A stretch of 64,000 nucleotides of DNA from Glycomyces buryatensis (GTDB lineage: Bacteria > Actinomycetota > Actinomycetes > Mycobacteriales > Micromonosporaceae). Shown here in pieces: positions 15,483 to 23,970 of the stretch; positions within the stretch are counted from its first letter, which is position 1, and every line of letters starts with the position of its first letter. The translations under genes and the position numbers were made by a program. Where the stretch lies: the NCBI RefSeq assembly GCF_004912275.1, contig NZ_STGY01000066.1:62001-126000 (forward strand). The letters are read 5' to 3'. The notes under the pieces were generated by a model. That model was not told the DNA's origin. It ran no database searches and worked only from the letters and a program-made list of their open reading frames with translations.

Positions 15483-17465
15483 ATGAGCAGGACCCTGCTG
15501 GTGACCAACGACTTTCCGCCGCGACGCGGGGGCATCCAGACCTTCGTGCACGGCATGGCCCTGCGACTACCGTCCGACAAGCTGGTCGTCTACACCTCCA
15601 CCTCTCCCGGATGGGAGGCGTTCGACGCGGCGCAACCGTTCACTGTGGTTCGTGACCGGACCTCGATGCTGCTGCCGACCCCGCGCGTCGCCCGCGCCGT
15701 CACCGCCCTGGCCCGCGAGCACCGCTGCGACCGGGTCTGGTTCGGCGCCGCCGCCCCGCTCGGCCTGCTCGCCTCGAGTCTGGTGCGCGACACCGGGATC
15801 GACCGGGCCATCGCCCTGACCCACGGCCACGAGGTCGGCTGGGCGGCAATGCCCGGCACCCGCCAGGCCCTGCGCCGCATCGCCCGATCCCTGGACGTCA
15901 TGACGTATCTGGGCGACTACACCTATCGCCGGCTCGAGCCGGTCGCCGGCGTCGAGACCCGGCTGGAGCAGCTGACCTTCGGGATCGACACCGAGCATTT
16001 CAACCCCGAGGTGGACGGCTCCAAGATCCGCCGCCGCCACGGGCTGGGGGACAAGCCGGTGATCGTGTGCGTCTCGCGACTGGTGCCCCGCAAGGGCCAG
16101 GACAAACTCATCGCGGCGCTCCCGCACGTGCGCGAGCAGGTCGGCGATGATGTGCGGCTGCTCATTGTCGGACAAGGACCCTACGAGAAGCGGCTCCGCT
16201 CCCTGGCCCGCCACCACGGCGTCGAACGCGAGGTGACCTTCACCGGCGGCGTCCCCGAATACGAGCTGGCGAAGCACTTCGCGGCCGGGGACGTGTTCGC
16301 CATGCCGTGCCGGACCCGCCGCCGCGGCCTCGACGTCGAAGGGCTCGGCGCGGTGTTCCTGGAGGCCGCCGCGTGCGGGCTGCCGGTCATCGCCGGGGAC
16401 TCCGGGGGCGCGCCGGACACCGTTCTGCACGACCAGTCGGGATGGGTCGTCGACGGCCGCGACCTCGGCGAGATCACCTACCGGTTGACGCAGGTGCTCT
16501 CGGACGAACCGCTGGCCCGCAAGATGAGCGACGCCAGCCGCGAGTGGGCGTGCAGCGAATGGACCTGGGACCGGCAGGCGGGCAGGCTCGAAGCGATGCT
16601 CTACGGCGAGACGGTGTTAGGGGGTCTCGAAACACCCCCTGACGCCCGATCAGAACTTCGGCTGGTCCGGGGCCTCCAGGAGACCGAGCTTCAGGGCGGT
16701 CATGAGGGCCTGGGCCCGGTTGCCCGCCCCGAGCTTTTCGTAGAGCTTGGAGATGTGGGTCTTGGCCGTGGACTCCGATACGTACAGCTGCTTGGCGATT
16801 CCGGCCACCGACAGGCCGTCGGCCAGAAGCTTGAGGACCTGCGATTCGCGCGGGGAGAGCTGCGGGCCGGTCGGGGTCAGGCGTCGCTGCATCGCCTCGG
16901 CGAGGTCGGCCGCGCTGAAGGCCGTCGGGTTCGACGCGGCGTGGCGGGCCGCCGAGACCACGTCGTTCGCCGGAGCGCTCTTCGGGACGAACGCCGAGGC
17001 GCCCGCGTCCAGGGCGCCGAACAGCTGGTCGTCGCCGGCGTACATCGTCAAGACCACGATCCCCATGTTCGGGTGAGCCTTGCGGAGCTTGCGGGTCGCG
17101 TCCAGGCCCGAGCCGTCGGGCAGGCGCAGGTCCATGATCACGACGCTGGGCATGAGCGACGCGGCCTGGCCAATGCCGTCGGCGGCGGTGTCGGCCTCGC
17201 CGACCACCTCGAACTCGGGGTCGCGGTCGAAGGCGTGCCGCAGGCCCTTGCGGATCAGGTCGTGGTCGTCGACGATCAGGACCGTCGTCTGACCGGTCAT
17301 CTCGGGCGCGTCAGCGTTCATCTCTCTCGTCTCTCCTCATCGGCGGTCAGGCCTCGTCGGGCCGCCTGGCCTGCTGTTCAGTTGCGGCCCCGGCGGCGGC
17401 CGCCCACTCCTCGGCCGCCGGATGCGTCGGCACCGCCTTCGGGGTCGGCCGGGCGGAGGCGTTGA
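15483..17465 (+). CDS. GT4 mannosyltransferase (PimB'-like) with read-through tail
   Basis: Residues 1 to about 378 form a complete GT-B glycosyltransferase family 4 enzyme. It starts LLVTNDFPPRRGGIQTFV, has HGHEVGWAAMPG, VCVSRLVPRKGQD, the EGLGAVFLEAAACGLPVIAG donor-binding motif and ends near LEAMLYGE. This is the pattern of the phosphatidylinositol mannoside mannosyltransferases PimB'/MgtA, about 380 residues long. No stop follows: the frame continues to 17465, adding about 280 residues antisense to the response regulator and the end of the kinase. A TAG lies one frame away at 16618-16620, beside a hairpin at 16619-16640. The tail is probably the result of a lost stop or small frameshift. 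The ATG at 15483 has GGGGGG upstream. Confidence 0.82.
   Translation: MSRTLLVTNDFPPRRGGIQTFVHGMALRLPSDKLVVYTSTSPGWEAFDAAQPFTVVRDRTSMLLPTPRVARAVTALAREHRCDRVWFGAAAPLGLLASSLVRDTGIDRAIALTHGHEVGWAAMPGTRQALRRIARSLDVMTYLGDYTYRRLEPVAGVETRLEQLTFGIDTEHFNPEVDGSKIRRRHGLGDKPVIVCVSRLVPRKGQDKLIAALPHVREQVGDDVRLLIVGQGPYEKRLRSLARHHGVEREVTFTGGVPEYELAKHFAAGDVFAMPCRTRRRGLDVEGLGAVFLEAAACGLPVIAGDSGGAPDTVLHDQSGWVVDGRDLGEITYRLTQVLSDEPLARKMSDASREWACSEWTWDRQAGRLEAMLYGETVLGGLETPPDARSELRLVRGLQETELQGGHEGLGPVARPELFVELGDVGLGRGLRYVQLLGDSGHRQAVGQKLEDLRFARGELRAGRGQASLHRLGEVGRAEGRRVRRGVAGRRDHVVRRSALRDERRGARVQGAEQLVVAGVHRQDHDPHVRVSLAELAGRVQARAVGQAQVHDHDAGHERRGLANAVGGGVGLADHLELGVAVEGVPQALADQVVVVDDQDRRLTGHLGRVSVHLSRLSSSAVRPRRAAWPAVQLRPRRRPPTPRPPDASAPPSGSAGRRR
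16619..16640. terminator. Hairpin at the expected end of the glycosyltransferase gene
   Basis: AGGGGGT and ACCCCCT form a perfect 7-bp stem with loop CTCGAAAC, without a T-run. It lies exactly where the glycosyltransferase homology ends and 10 bases past the response-regulator stop, so it looks like a shared bidirectional terminator now inside an open frame. Confidence 0.6.
16650..17321 (-). CDS. NarL/LuxR-family response regulator
   Basis: 223-residue two-component response regulator. The receiver domain (about residues 12-130) has DDHD, the phosphoacceptor Asp in VVIMDLRLPDGSG and the conserved Lys in FVPKSAPA. The C-terminal LuxR helix-turn-helix (about residues 150-212) reads LSPRESQVLKLLADGLSVAGIAKQLYVSE. 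The upstream histidine kinase ends 25 bases before its start on the same strand, forming an operon. Its whole length is overlapped antisense by the run-on glycosyltransferase frame. Target genes unknown. Confidence 0.95.
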   Translation of the reverse strand: MNADAPEMTGQTTVLIVDDHDLIRKGLRHAFDRDPEFEVVGEADTAADGIGQAASLMPSVVIMDLRLPDGSGLDATRKLRKAHPNMGIVVLTMYAGDDQLFGALDAGASAFVPKSAPANDVVSAARHAASNPTAFSAADLAEAMQRRLTPTGPQLSPRESQVLKLLADGLSVAGIAKQLYVSESTAKTHISKLYEKLGAGNRAQALMTALKLGLLEAPDQPKF

Positions 17466-19083
17466 GTACCACCGCCACCGTCGTCCCGTGCGGCTGATGC
17501 GGCCGGATCTCAAGCGAGCCTCTGATCCGCTCAGCGCGCTCGCTCATGATCGCCAGTCCGTAGCGGCCCTCCGAGGCCTCGCCGGTCAGGCCTTGGCCGT
17601 CGTCGGTGACCTCGATGCGGGTGTACGGGGGGTCGACCTCGCAGGTGACCCAGAGGTTTTCTGCGCGAGCGTGTTTGCGGGCATTGGTGATCGCCTCCTG
17701 CGCGATCCTCAGCAACTCGGCCTCGGTACTGGCGGGAAGCCGCGCCCCGCCCTCGTCGAGCGACAAATGCACTCGCAGTCCGGCGGAAGCGCCCACAGTA
17801 CGAGCATAGTCCGCAATTGCGGACGCCAGGCCCCCCTGACGGTCGACGTTCGAACGCAGCTCGAACAGGGAGAACCGCAGCTCGGTCACGAGCCGGGTCA
17901 CCTCCGACCGCAGGTCCTCCAATTCGCCGCGCGCCTCGCCCGCGTCGCCGGGGAGGATCGCCATCGCATTGTCGATGCCGTAGCCCAGCATCGCCAGCTC
18001 CTGCGCGATCCCGTCGTGGATCTCGCGGGCCAGGCGCTGGCGCTCCTCTGTGGTCGCCATGGACCTGACGTCCTCGAACAGCAGCGCGGTCTCCAGCCGC
18101 AGCGCGGTGCCCTTGGTCTGCTCCTGGGCGGCGGTGACGGACTCGGGCCCGAACGCGGCGGGGTCGTCGGACTCGATCGCGACGAGCCCGACGGTGCGGC
18201 CCTCGGCGACCAGCGGTATCACCAGCGACGACACCGGGCCCTGAGTGGAGCGCGAGAGCGGCAGCTGTCCGGTCTGCGGTTTCTGCCCGGCCCAGGCGTC
18301 GGCCAGCAGGGAGTTCATCTGCGGCGAGGTCTCCCAGTCGACCCGCTCCGCGGCGTGCTGGGACAGGACCACCAGCCGCCGACCGGAGGAGGCGGCCAGG
18401 ACGGCGGCGCGGTCGGCGCCGGGGATGCGGGTGACGGTGTCGACGATCTCGGTGGCGATCCCGCCCGGGTCCAGGGTGGATCCCGGGAGCTGGCGGGCGA
18501 CGACGCGCAGCTGCGTGAGCAGGGCCGCGGCCTCCGCGTACGGCAGTTGCGAATGGCTCAGATCGCTGCGGCGCGAGCGGCGCAGCCACCAGGCGCCGAC
18601 CGCCGAGGCCATGCCGAAGGCGAGCGCGACCGCGACGGTCGTGACGTACGTGCCCTGGGCATAGCCCGAGACGCGGGCGGTCTGCGCGACCAGTCCGACC
18701 GCGGCGATCGCCACCAGCAGCGGCGGGCCCCAGATGCGGAAACGGGCGTACCGCTCCGAGTCGTTCGGCCCGGCCGCGTCGAACGCGGCCGTCGCGAACG
18801 GCGCGATCAGGTAGGGGAGCATCCAGGCCGGTAGCCCGCCCGTCGCCAACGTCCCCAGCACCACCACGGCCACCTCGGCCAGCCGCCCGGCCGGGGCCAG
18901 GAGCCGGTGGCGGGGCAGCAGCACGCCCGGCAGCGCCGCCAGCGCGAGAATCCCGCACCAGGTGAGCGCCGAGACGGCGCCGACCGACGCCCATCCGAAC
19001 ACCGCGACCAGCCCGAACAGCACCACCCGCAGGGCTACGGCGGGTAGGCGCCACTGCCGTTCAAGCACCGCCTCCTCGCTCAT
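17347..19083 (-). CDS. GAF-domain sensor histidine kinase (HisKA_3 type)
   Basis: 578-residue sensor kinase. The N-terminal 170 residues contain five or six hydrophobic segments (a MacB/MASE-like membrane sensor), followed by a GAF domain around residues 200-330. The dimerisation and phosphoacceptor site is ERQRLAREIHDGIAQELAML, with the His after REI, as in NarX/DesK kinases. The HATPase domain has ITNARKHARAENLWV (N box) and EVTDDGQGLTGEASEGRYGLAIM (G boxes). It is the partner of the response regulator just downstream and lies 9 bases after the stop of the fadD gene on the same strand. The signal is unknown; membrane or lipid state is possible given the neighbour. Confidence 0.93.
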   Translation of the reverse strand: MSEEAVLERQWRLPAVALRVVLFGLVAVFGWASVGAVSALTWCGILALAALPGVLLPRHRLLAPAGRLAEVAVVVLGTLATGGLPAWMLPYLIAPFATAAFDAAGPNDSERYARFRIWGPPLLVAIAAVGLVAQTARVSGYAQGTYVTTVAVALAFGMASAVGAWWLRRSRRSDLSHSQLPYAEAAALLTQLRVVARQLPGSTLDPGGIATEIVDTVTRIPGADRAAVLAASSGRRLVVLSQHAAERVDWETSPQMNSLLADAWAGQKPQTGQLPLSRSTQGPVSSLVIPLVAEGRTVGLVAIESDDPAAFGPESVTAAQEQTKGTALRLETALLFEDVRSMATTEERQRLAREIHDGIAQELAMLGYGIDNAMAILPGDAGEARGELEDLRSEVTRLVTELRFSLFELRSNVDRQGGLASAIADYARTVGASAGLRVHLSLDEGGARLPASTEAELLRIAQEAITNARKHARAENLWVTCEVDPPYTRIEVTDDGQGLTGEASEGRYGLAIMSERAERIRGSLEIRPHQPHGTTVAVVLNASARPTPKAVPTHPAAEEWAAAAGAATEQQARRPDEA

Positions 19084-19092
19084 GCAGCCTCG

Positions 19093-20886
19093 CTAACGTT
19101 CCTTGTCGTAGAGCGCGTTGATCTCGTCTGAGTATTTTTTCATGACTACGTGGCGTTTGACCTTGACTGTGGGAGTGATTTCTCCGGTGTCCTCGGTGAG
19201 TTCGACCGGTATGACCCGGAAACGCTTGATCTGCTCCGCATGGGAGACCGTCGCGTTGGCCTTGTCGACCTCTCCTTGGAGCACCGCGAGCAGCTCGGGG
19301 TCCTCGGTGAGGTCGGCGATCGGGGTGGCCGGGTCCTTGCCGTGGCGCTCCAGCCAGTCCGGCAGCATGTCGCTGTCGAGGGAGATCAGCGCCCCGATGT
19401 AGGGGCGGCCCTCGCCGACGACCATCGCGTAGGCGATGAGCGGGTGGACGTCCAGGATCTTCTCCATCGGCCCCGGGGCGACGTTCTTGCCCCCGGCGGT
19501 GACGATGATGTCCTTCTTGCGACCGGTGATCGTGACGTACCCGTCGTCGTCGATCTCGGCGATGTCGCCGGTCGAGAACCAGCCGTCCGCGTCCAGTACC
19601 TCGGCGGTCGCCGCGTCGTTGTTCCAGTAGCCGGGGAAGACCTGCGGGCCCTTGGCCTGGAGTTCGCCGTCGTCGGCGACTCGCAGCGCGGTGCCGGGCG
19701 TGGGCCGCCCGATCGAGCCGACCTTGATGGCGTTGGGGAAGTTGAGGGACAGCACCGGGGAGGTCTCGGTGAGGCCGTAGCCCTCGAAGATGGTGATGCC
19801 GACGCCGCGGAAGAAGTGCCCCAGCTCGGGGCCGAGCGCGGCGCCGCCGGAGACGGCGGTGGTGCACTCGCCGCCGACGGCGGCGCGGATCTTGGCGTAC
19901 ACCAGCACGTCCCACAGCTTGTGGCGGAGCTTGAGCCCGAGGCCGGGTCCGCCGGGCTTGTCGAGGGCGCGGCTGTACTCCTTGGCGCAGGCGGCGGCCT
20001 TCTCGAACAGGTGGCCCTTGCCGCCGTCGACGGCCTTCTGGTAGCCGCCGGCGTAGACCTTCTCGAATACGCGCGGGATCGCCAGCAGCGTCGTCGGCTT
20101 GACGACCGGCATGACGGCGGTCAGCTTGGTGCGGTCGGCGTGCGCGATCGTGGTGCGCGACTCGACGCCGGCGAGTTGGAGGATCCGGGCCAGAACATGC
20201 GCGAGCGAGAGGAACAGCAGCATGCGCCCGCCCTCGTACAGCACGATCGGGACCTCGGGAATGACATTGCGGATGTCCGCCAACAGGTTCCGGTGGGTCA
20301 GCATGCAGCCCTTGGGGCGGCCGGTGGTGCCCGAGGTGTAGACGATCGTGGCCAGGTCGTCGGCCTGCCGCGAGGTGCGGCGGGCCTCGATGTCGACCTC
20401 GGCGCCCTCGCCGAGCGCCTCGATGGCCTCGACCGCGCCCTCGTCGATGGTCCACTGGTGCTTGACACCCGATTGCAGGCCCTCGACCATCGCGGCGATT
20501 TCGGGGGTCTCCACGATCACCGCGACGGCGCCTGCGTCCTCCAGGATCCAAGCGGTCTGGTCGGCCGAGGACGTCTCGTAGATCGGGACCGTCACGGCCC
20601 CGGACGCCCAGATCGCGTAGTCGAACAGCGTCCACTCGTAGCGGGTGGCCGACATCAGGGCCACCCGGTCGCCGGGTTGGACTCCGGCGGCGGCGAGTCC
20701 GCGGGCCACGGCGATCACCTGCTCCCGGAACTCGACAGCGGTCACGTCTTGCCAGGTCACACCGTCGTCAAAGGACCGCATGTAGAGAATCGAGGCGGGG
20801 TGGTTCTCGGCGGCATCCCAGAGGGCGGTGAGAGTGTTGTCTTCATCGGGCACAGTCACCACGGGGGGGACGGCGAACTCGCGCAT
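19093..20886 (-). CDS. Long-chain fatty acid-CoA ligase (FadD15-like)
   Basis: 597-residue ANL-superfamily enzyme that activates fatty acids to acyl-CoA through an acyl-AMP. The AMP-binding P-loop is TIVYTSGTTGRPKGCMLTH, followed by EGYGLTETSPVLSLN, GWFSTGDIAEIDDDGYV and GRKKDIIVTAGGKNVAPG. Long-chain ligases of the FadD15/FAA1 group are about 600 residues and start MREF.VP, so the ATG at 20886 (GGAG seven bases upstream) is chosen over 20940. It heads a run of three genes with the kinase and regulator. A FadD15-like gene near a PimB'-like gene is also seen in mycobacteria. Confidence 0.95.
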   Translation of the reverse strand: MREFAVPPVVTVPDEDNTLTALWDAAENHPASILYMRSFDDGVTWQDVTAVEFREQVIAVARGLAAAGVQPGDRVALMSATRYEWTLFDYAIWASGAVTVPIYETSSADQTAWILEDAGAVAVIVETPEIAAMVEGLQSGVKHQWTIDEGAVEAIEALGEGAEVDIEARRTSRQADDLATIVYTSGTTGRPKGCMLTHRNLLADIRNVIPEVPIVLYEGGRMLLFLSLAHVLARILQLAGVESRTTIAHADRTKLTAVMPVVKPTTLLAIPRVFEKVYAGGYQKAVDGGKGHLFEKAAACAKEYSRALDKPGGPGLGLKLRHKLWDVLVYAKIRAAVGGECTTAVSGGAALGPELGHFFRGVGITIFEGYGLTETSPVLSLNFPNAIKVGSIGRPTPGTALRVADDGELQAKGPQVFPGYWNNDAATAEVLDADGWFSTGDIAEIDDDGYVTITGRKKDIIVTAGGKNVAPGPMEKILDVHPLIAYAMVVGEGRPYIGALISLDSDMLPDWLERHGKDPATPIADLTEDPELLAVLQGEVDKANATVSHAEQIKRFRVIPVELTEDTGEITPTVKVKRHVVMKKYSDEINALYDKER

Positions 20887-20951
20887 GAAAAGGCTCCGTT
20901 CGAATAGCCGGGGTTCACGGCGTTGTAAATCGGCTGTCATCTAAGGGCACA

Positions 20952-20965
20952 ACTTACCGGTGAGT
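20952..20965. promoter_or_regulatory. Candidate operator ACTTACCGGTGAGT upstream of fadD
   Basis: Near-perfect dyad centred on ACCGGT, 66 bases upstream of the ligase start. Its form resembles operators of TetR-family regulators that control fatty-acid genes in actinobacteria. The link is inferred from position and symmetry only. Confidence 0.4.
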
Positions 20966-21165
20966 AGCGTCACTTGGCAAGCTTGGATAGGTCCGATGCT
21001 AGAGCAACGAGCCGGTGTCCGCGCGCCCTGGCGGTGATACCTTCGCCAAGAGGGACGGACTAGTCGATATCCACTGCTCATTAACGTCGCGTAAAGTCTG
21101 ATCTCGGCCCGCAGCGTCGCGGAGCGACCATCAGCTTAATTCCGTAATCCGCTGGAGGGACAGCA

Positions 21166-22122
21166 GTGAGTCTGACAATCGGGGTCGACATCGGTGGCAC
21201 CAAAGTCGGCGGGGGCCTCGTCGACGCGACCGGCAATGTCCTAGCCACCGCCCGTCGCCCCACTCCAGCCGATGACACTCCCGGTGTCATCCAGGCGGTG
21301 AAGGAGGTCGTGGACGAGCTGCGCGCCGGCCACGAGATCGAGGCCGTCGGCATCGGCGCGGCCGGATGGATCTCCTCCGACCGCTCCACGGTCATGCTGG
21401 CCCCCAACCTCTCCTGGAAGAACGAGCCCCTGCGCGACAAGGTCTCCGAGGCGATCGGCCTGCCCGCCGTCGTGGAGAACGACGCCAACGTGGCCATCTG
21501 GGGCGAGCACCGCTACGGTGCCGCCAAGGGCCACCGCTCCTCGGTCCTGTACACGATCGGCACCGGCGTCGGCGGCGGCATCGTCGTCAAGGACAACCTG
21601 CTCCGCGGCACCAACGGCGTCGCGGCCGAGATCGGCCACATGCGCGTGGTCCCCGACGGCCGCCCCTGCGGCTGCGGGCGCCACGGCTGCCTGGAGCAGT
21701 ACGCCTCCGGCCGGGCCCTGACCCAGGCCGCCCGCGACGGCGCCAAGGCCGACCCGACCAAGGCGCGGGTCCTGCTCAAGCTCGCCGGCGGCGACCCCGA
21801 CGCCATCACCGGTCGCCAGACCACCGAGGCCGCCCGGGAGGGCGACGAGGTCGCGCTGGCCGCCTTCGACTCCATCGGCTACTACCTGGGCAACTCGGCC
21901 GCAGACATGGTCAACCTCATCGACCCCGGCGTCATCCTCATCGCCGGCGGCGTGGTCGACGCGGGGGACCTCCTGCTCGACCCGATTCGCAAGCACTACA
22001 AGGAGGCCCTGGCCCACCGCGCCGAGGTCCCCGTGGCCGAGGTGCGGGCCGCCGAGCTCGGCTCCAAGGCCGGCGTCATCGGCGCCTCTGACCTGGCCCG
22101 CCACCGCGAGGACCTCTCCTAG
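21166..22122 (+). CDS. ROK-family glucokinase
   Basis: 318-residue ROK kinase that phosphorylates glucose to glucose 6-phosphate. The ATP-binding start is IGVDIGGTKVGGGLVD, and the sugar-binding part is GVGIGAAGWISSD and VVENDANVAIWGE. The zinc motif is CGCGRHGCLEQYASG near residues 167-181. The phosphate-binding TIGTGVGGGIVV is also present. This is the streptomycete GlkA type, which also mediates glucose repression there. The GTG at 21166 has GGAGGGA upstream. A strong terminator follows. Confidence 0.95.
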   Translation: MSLTIGVDIGGTKVGGGLVDATGNVLATARRPTPADDTPGVIQAVKEVVDELRAGHEIEAVGIGAAGWISSDRSTVMLAPNLSWKNEPLRDKVSEAIGLPAVVENDANVAIWGEHRYGAAKGHRSSVLYTIGTGVGGGIVVKDNLLRGTNGVAAEIGHMRVVPDGRPCGCGRHGCLEQYASGRALTQAARDGAKADPTKARVLLKLAGGDPDAITGRQTTEAAREGDEVALAAFDSIGYYLGNSAADMVNLIDPGVILIAGGVVDAGDLLLDPIRKHYKEALAHRAEVPVAEVRAAELGSKAGVIGASDLARHREDLS

Positions 22123-22152
22123 ACGTCGTAATACCCAGACGCAGAAGCGAAC

Positions 22153-22180
22153 GGGGCCGGAGGCGAAAGCCTCCGGCCCC
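22153..22180. terminator. Bidirectional terminator after glucokinase
   Basis: Perfect 12-bp stem GGGGCCGGAGGC with GAAA tetraloop, between the converging glucokinase and beta-helix genes. Confidence 0.85.
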
Positions 22181-22195
22181 TCGCGTTCTACCGCG

Positions 22196-23755
22196 CTAGC
22201 AGACGTTCACGGAGGCGTTCCCCGAGATGTTCCATGTGGAGTTGTCGGCGCAGGGCGATTCCCGCACCGAGGTGTTGTTGACCGTCAGGGTGATGTTGGT
22301 GTCGCGGGTGTTGGCGAATTCGGAGCGCGCCGCGATGCGCACCTCGCCGCCGCCGTTGACCGTGCCCGACGAGATCGTGTAGTTGTAGCAGTTCTCGATC
22401 AGGATCGAGTTATTGCCGTTGCTGGCCAGGTCGACATTGCGGATGAGCACGCCGCCCGACTGGGAGACGCAGAAGATCCCGCGCCCGCCGCCGCGGGAGA
22501 TGACCTTGTCGACGGTGATGTTCGTCGAGTACGAGCCGTTCGACAGCCGGCCGGCGGTATTGGCCGTGCGGAACGTCGCGTAGCCGGTCCCGGTGGCGAC
22601 ATTGTTGCCGTCGACGGTGCCGATGGTCGCGTTCCGCGTGTTGTTCAGCAGCAGACCGGAATAGCCGGTGTTGCGGGCGACGACCGTGCCGATCCGCAGA
22701 CCGTCGATGTTCCACGTCTCGACGCCGTGACCGCCGGTGCCGGCCACGTACACATAGTCCATGCTCACGTTCGTGCTGCCGGCGAAGTCGCGCTCGAAGC
22801 GGATGCCCGCGCCCCCGGAGAGGTTCAGGTTGATCTGCCCCAAGTGCAGGCCCGAGTTGCCGTAGAACCGGGTCGCGAAGTACGGGCTCCCCGTCATGTT
22901 CAGATAGGCGATGTTCACATTGGACGTGCCCAGCGATTCGATCGCGCCCCTCCCGCCGCGGTTGGTCGCGTTGATCGTCCCGCAGCCCTCGAACGTCTTG
23001 CCGCTGGAGATGGAGATCGTGTTAGCACCGATCGAGCCCGAGGCCATGACGGCGACGCGCTGGCCGCTGCCGATCGAGTCCACGGCGGCCTGGATGGCCG
23101 CGCGGTAGTCGCCGCCGGAGTAGACGGTCGAGGATCCGTTCGTGGCGGTGTAGCTGCCGCTCGTTCCGGTCACCCGGGCGTTCGGCGTTCCCGAACCGCA
23201 GGTGCCGGGGGTGCTCCCGCCGTCGACCTTGACCAGCTGGAACTGCTGGTTCGAGCCGCCATTGGCGGGGTACTGCGAGATCCGGCCGCCCGCGGTGGTG
23301 GAGTTCTCCCACACGTCGAGGGCCTTGCCGGAGTGGCGGTTGATGAAGGTGGCGTAGCCGCCCGACTCCTGGACCTGCCATTGCTGGTTGGTTCCGCCCA
23401 GGTCGGTCCACTGCGCGATGGTGGCGCCGTTGTCGGCGTTCCATTCGTAGGTCTCCAGCACCAGGTTCGAGTGGCGGGCCTGGATGCGGTAGTAGCCGCC
23501 GCCCGCGTCGATGAACCGGAACTGCTGGTTGGTGGCGCCGGTGTCATTCCATTGAATGAGCTCGGCGCCGGGGGCGGTCGAGCGATCGAGGATGTCGAGG
23601 TTCAGCCCGGAGGAGCGGCTGACGATCTTGTACCAGGTCCCAGTCTCGACCGCGCTCGCCGCGGGGACCGCGATGAAGGCGACGGCGAGGCCGGTGACGA
23701 GGGCGGTGAGGGTGGTGATGAGGAGGACGAGTTTTCGCTTGAGAACTCGGGTCAT
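22196..23755 (-). CDS. Secreted ricin-B-lectin plus parallel beta-helix protein
   Basis: 519-residue exported protein. A signal peptide (about 1-37, ending PAASA) is followed by a ricin B-type lectin (CBM13-like) domain with its three QxW-type repeats (TNQQFRF, TNQQWQV, SNQQFQL) at about residues 40-180. A right-handed parallel beta-helix then runs to the end, with many NI.Y and GLRIGTVVARN turns. The start is the ATG at 23755 with AAAGGAA upstream. The fold suggests polysaccharide binding or a pectate-lyase-like or epimerase activity, but no catalytic set can be named. The beta-helix is closely paralogous to the upstream neighbour; both contain SRGGGRGIFCVSQSGGV and end in a Cys-rich segment. 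Confidence 0.85.
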   Translation of the reverse strand: MTRVLKRKLVLLITTLTALVTGLAVAFIAVPAASAVETGTWYKIVSRSSGLNLDILDRSTAPGAELIQWNDTGATNQQFRFIDAGGGYYRIQARHSNLVLETYEWNADNGATIAQWTDLGGTNQQWQVQESGGYATFINRHSGKALDVWENSTTAGGRISQYPANGGSNQQFQLVKVDGGSTPGTCGSGTPNARVTGTSGSYTATNGSSTVYSGGDYRAAIQAAVDSIGSGQRVAVMASGSIGANTISISSGKTFEGCGTINATNRGGRGAIESLGTSNVNIAYLNMTGSPYFATRFYGNSGLHLGQINLNLSGGAGIRFERDFAGSTNVSMDYVYVAGTGGHGVETWNIDGLRIGTVVARNTGYSGLLLNNTRNATIGTVDGNNVATGTGYATFRTANTAGRLSNGSYSTNITVDKVISRGGGRGIFCVSQSGGVLIRNVDLASNGNNSILIENCYNYTISSGTVNGGGEVRIAARSEFANTRDTNITLTVNNTSVRESPCADNSTWNISGNASVNVC

Positions 23756-23970
23756 GGTCGTGATTCCTTTGAACCTTGCACGGCGCTGTGCAATTCGCAC
23801 TCCACTGTGCGCTGAAATGAAGGGGATTCAGTTGTCCGGTGCGACGGCGGGAACCGCCGAATGGCGGCCCCCGCCGCACCGGCTCAGGCTTTCGGGGCGT
23901 TCACCTCCTAACTACTGAGACGGTGTCGATTGGAACGTTTCAGGTGTCGTGGGGCGGCGCGGTCGGTTCG

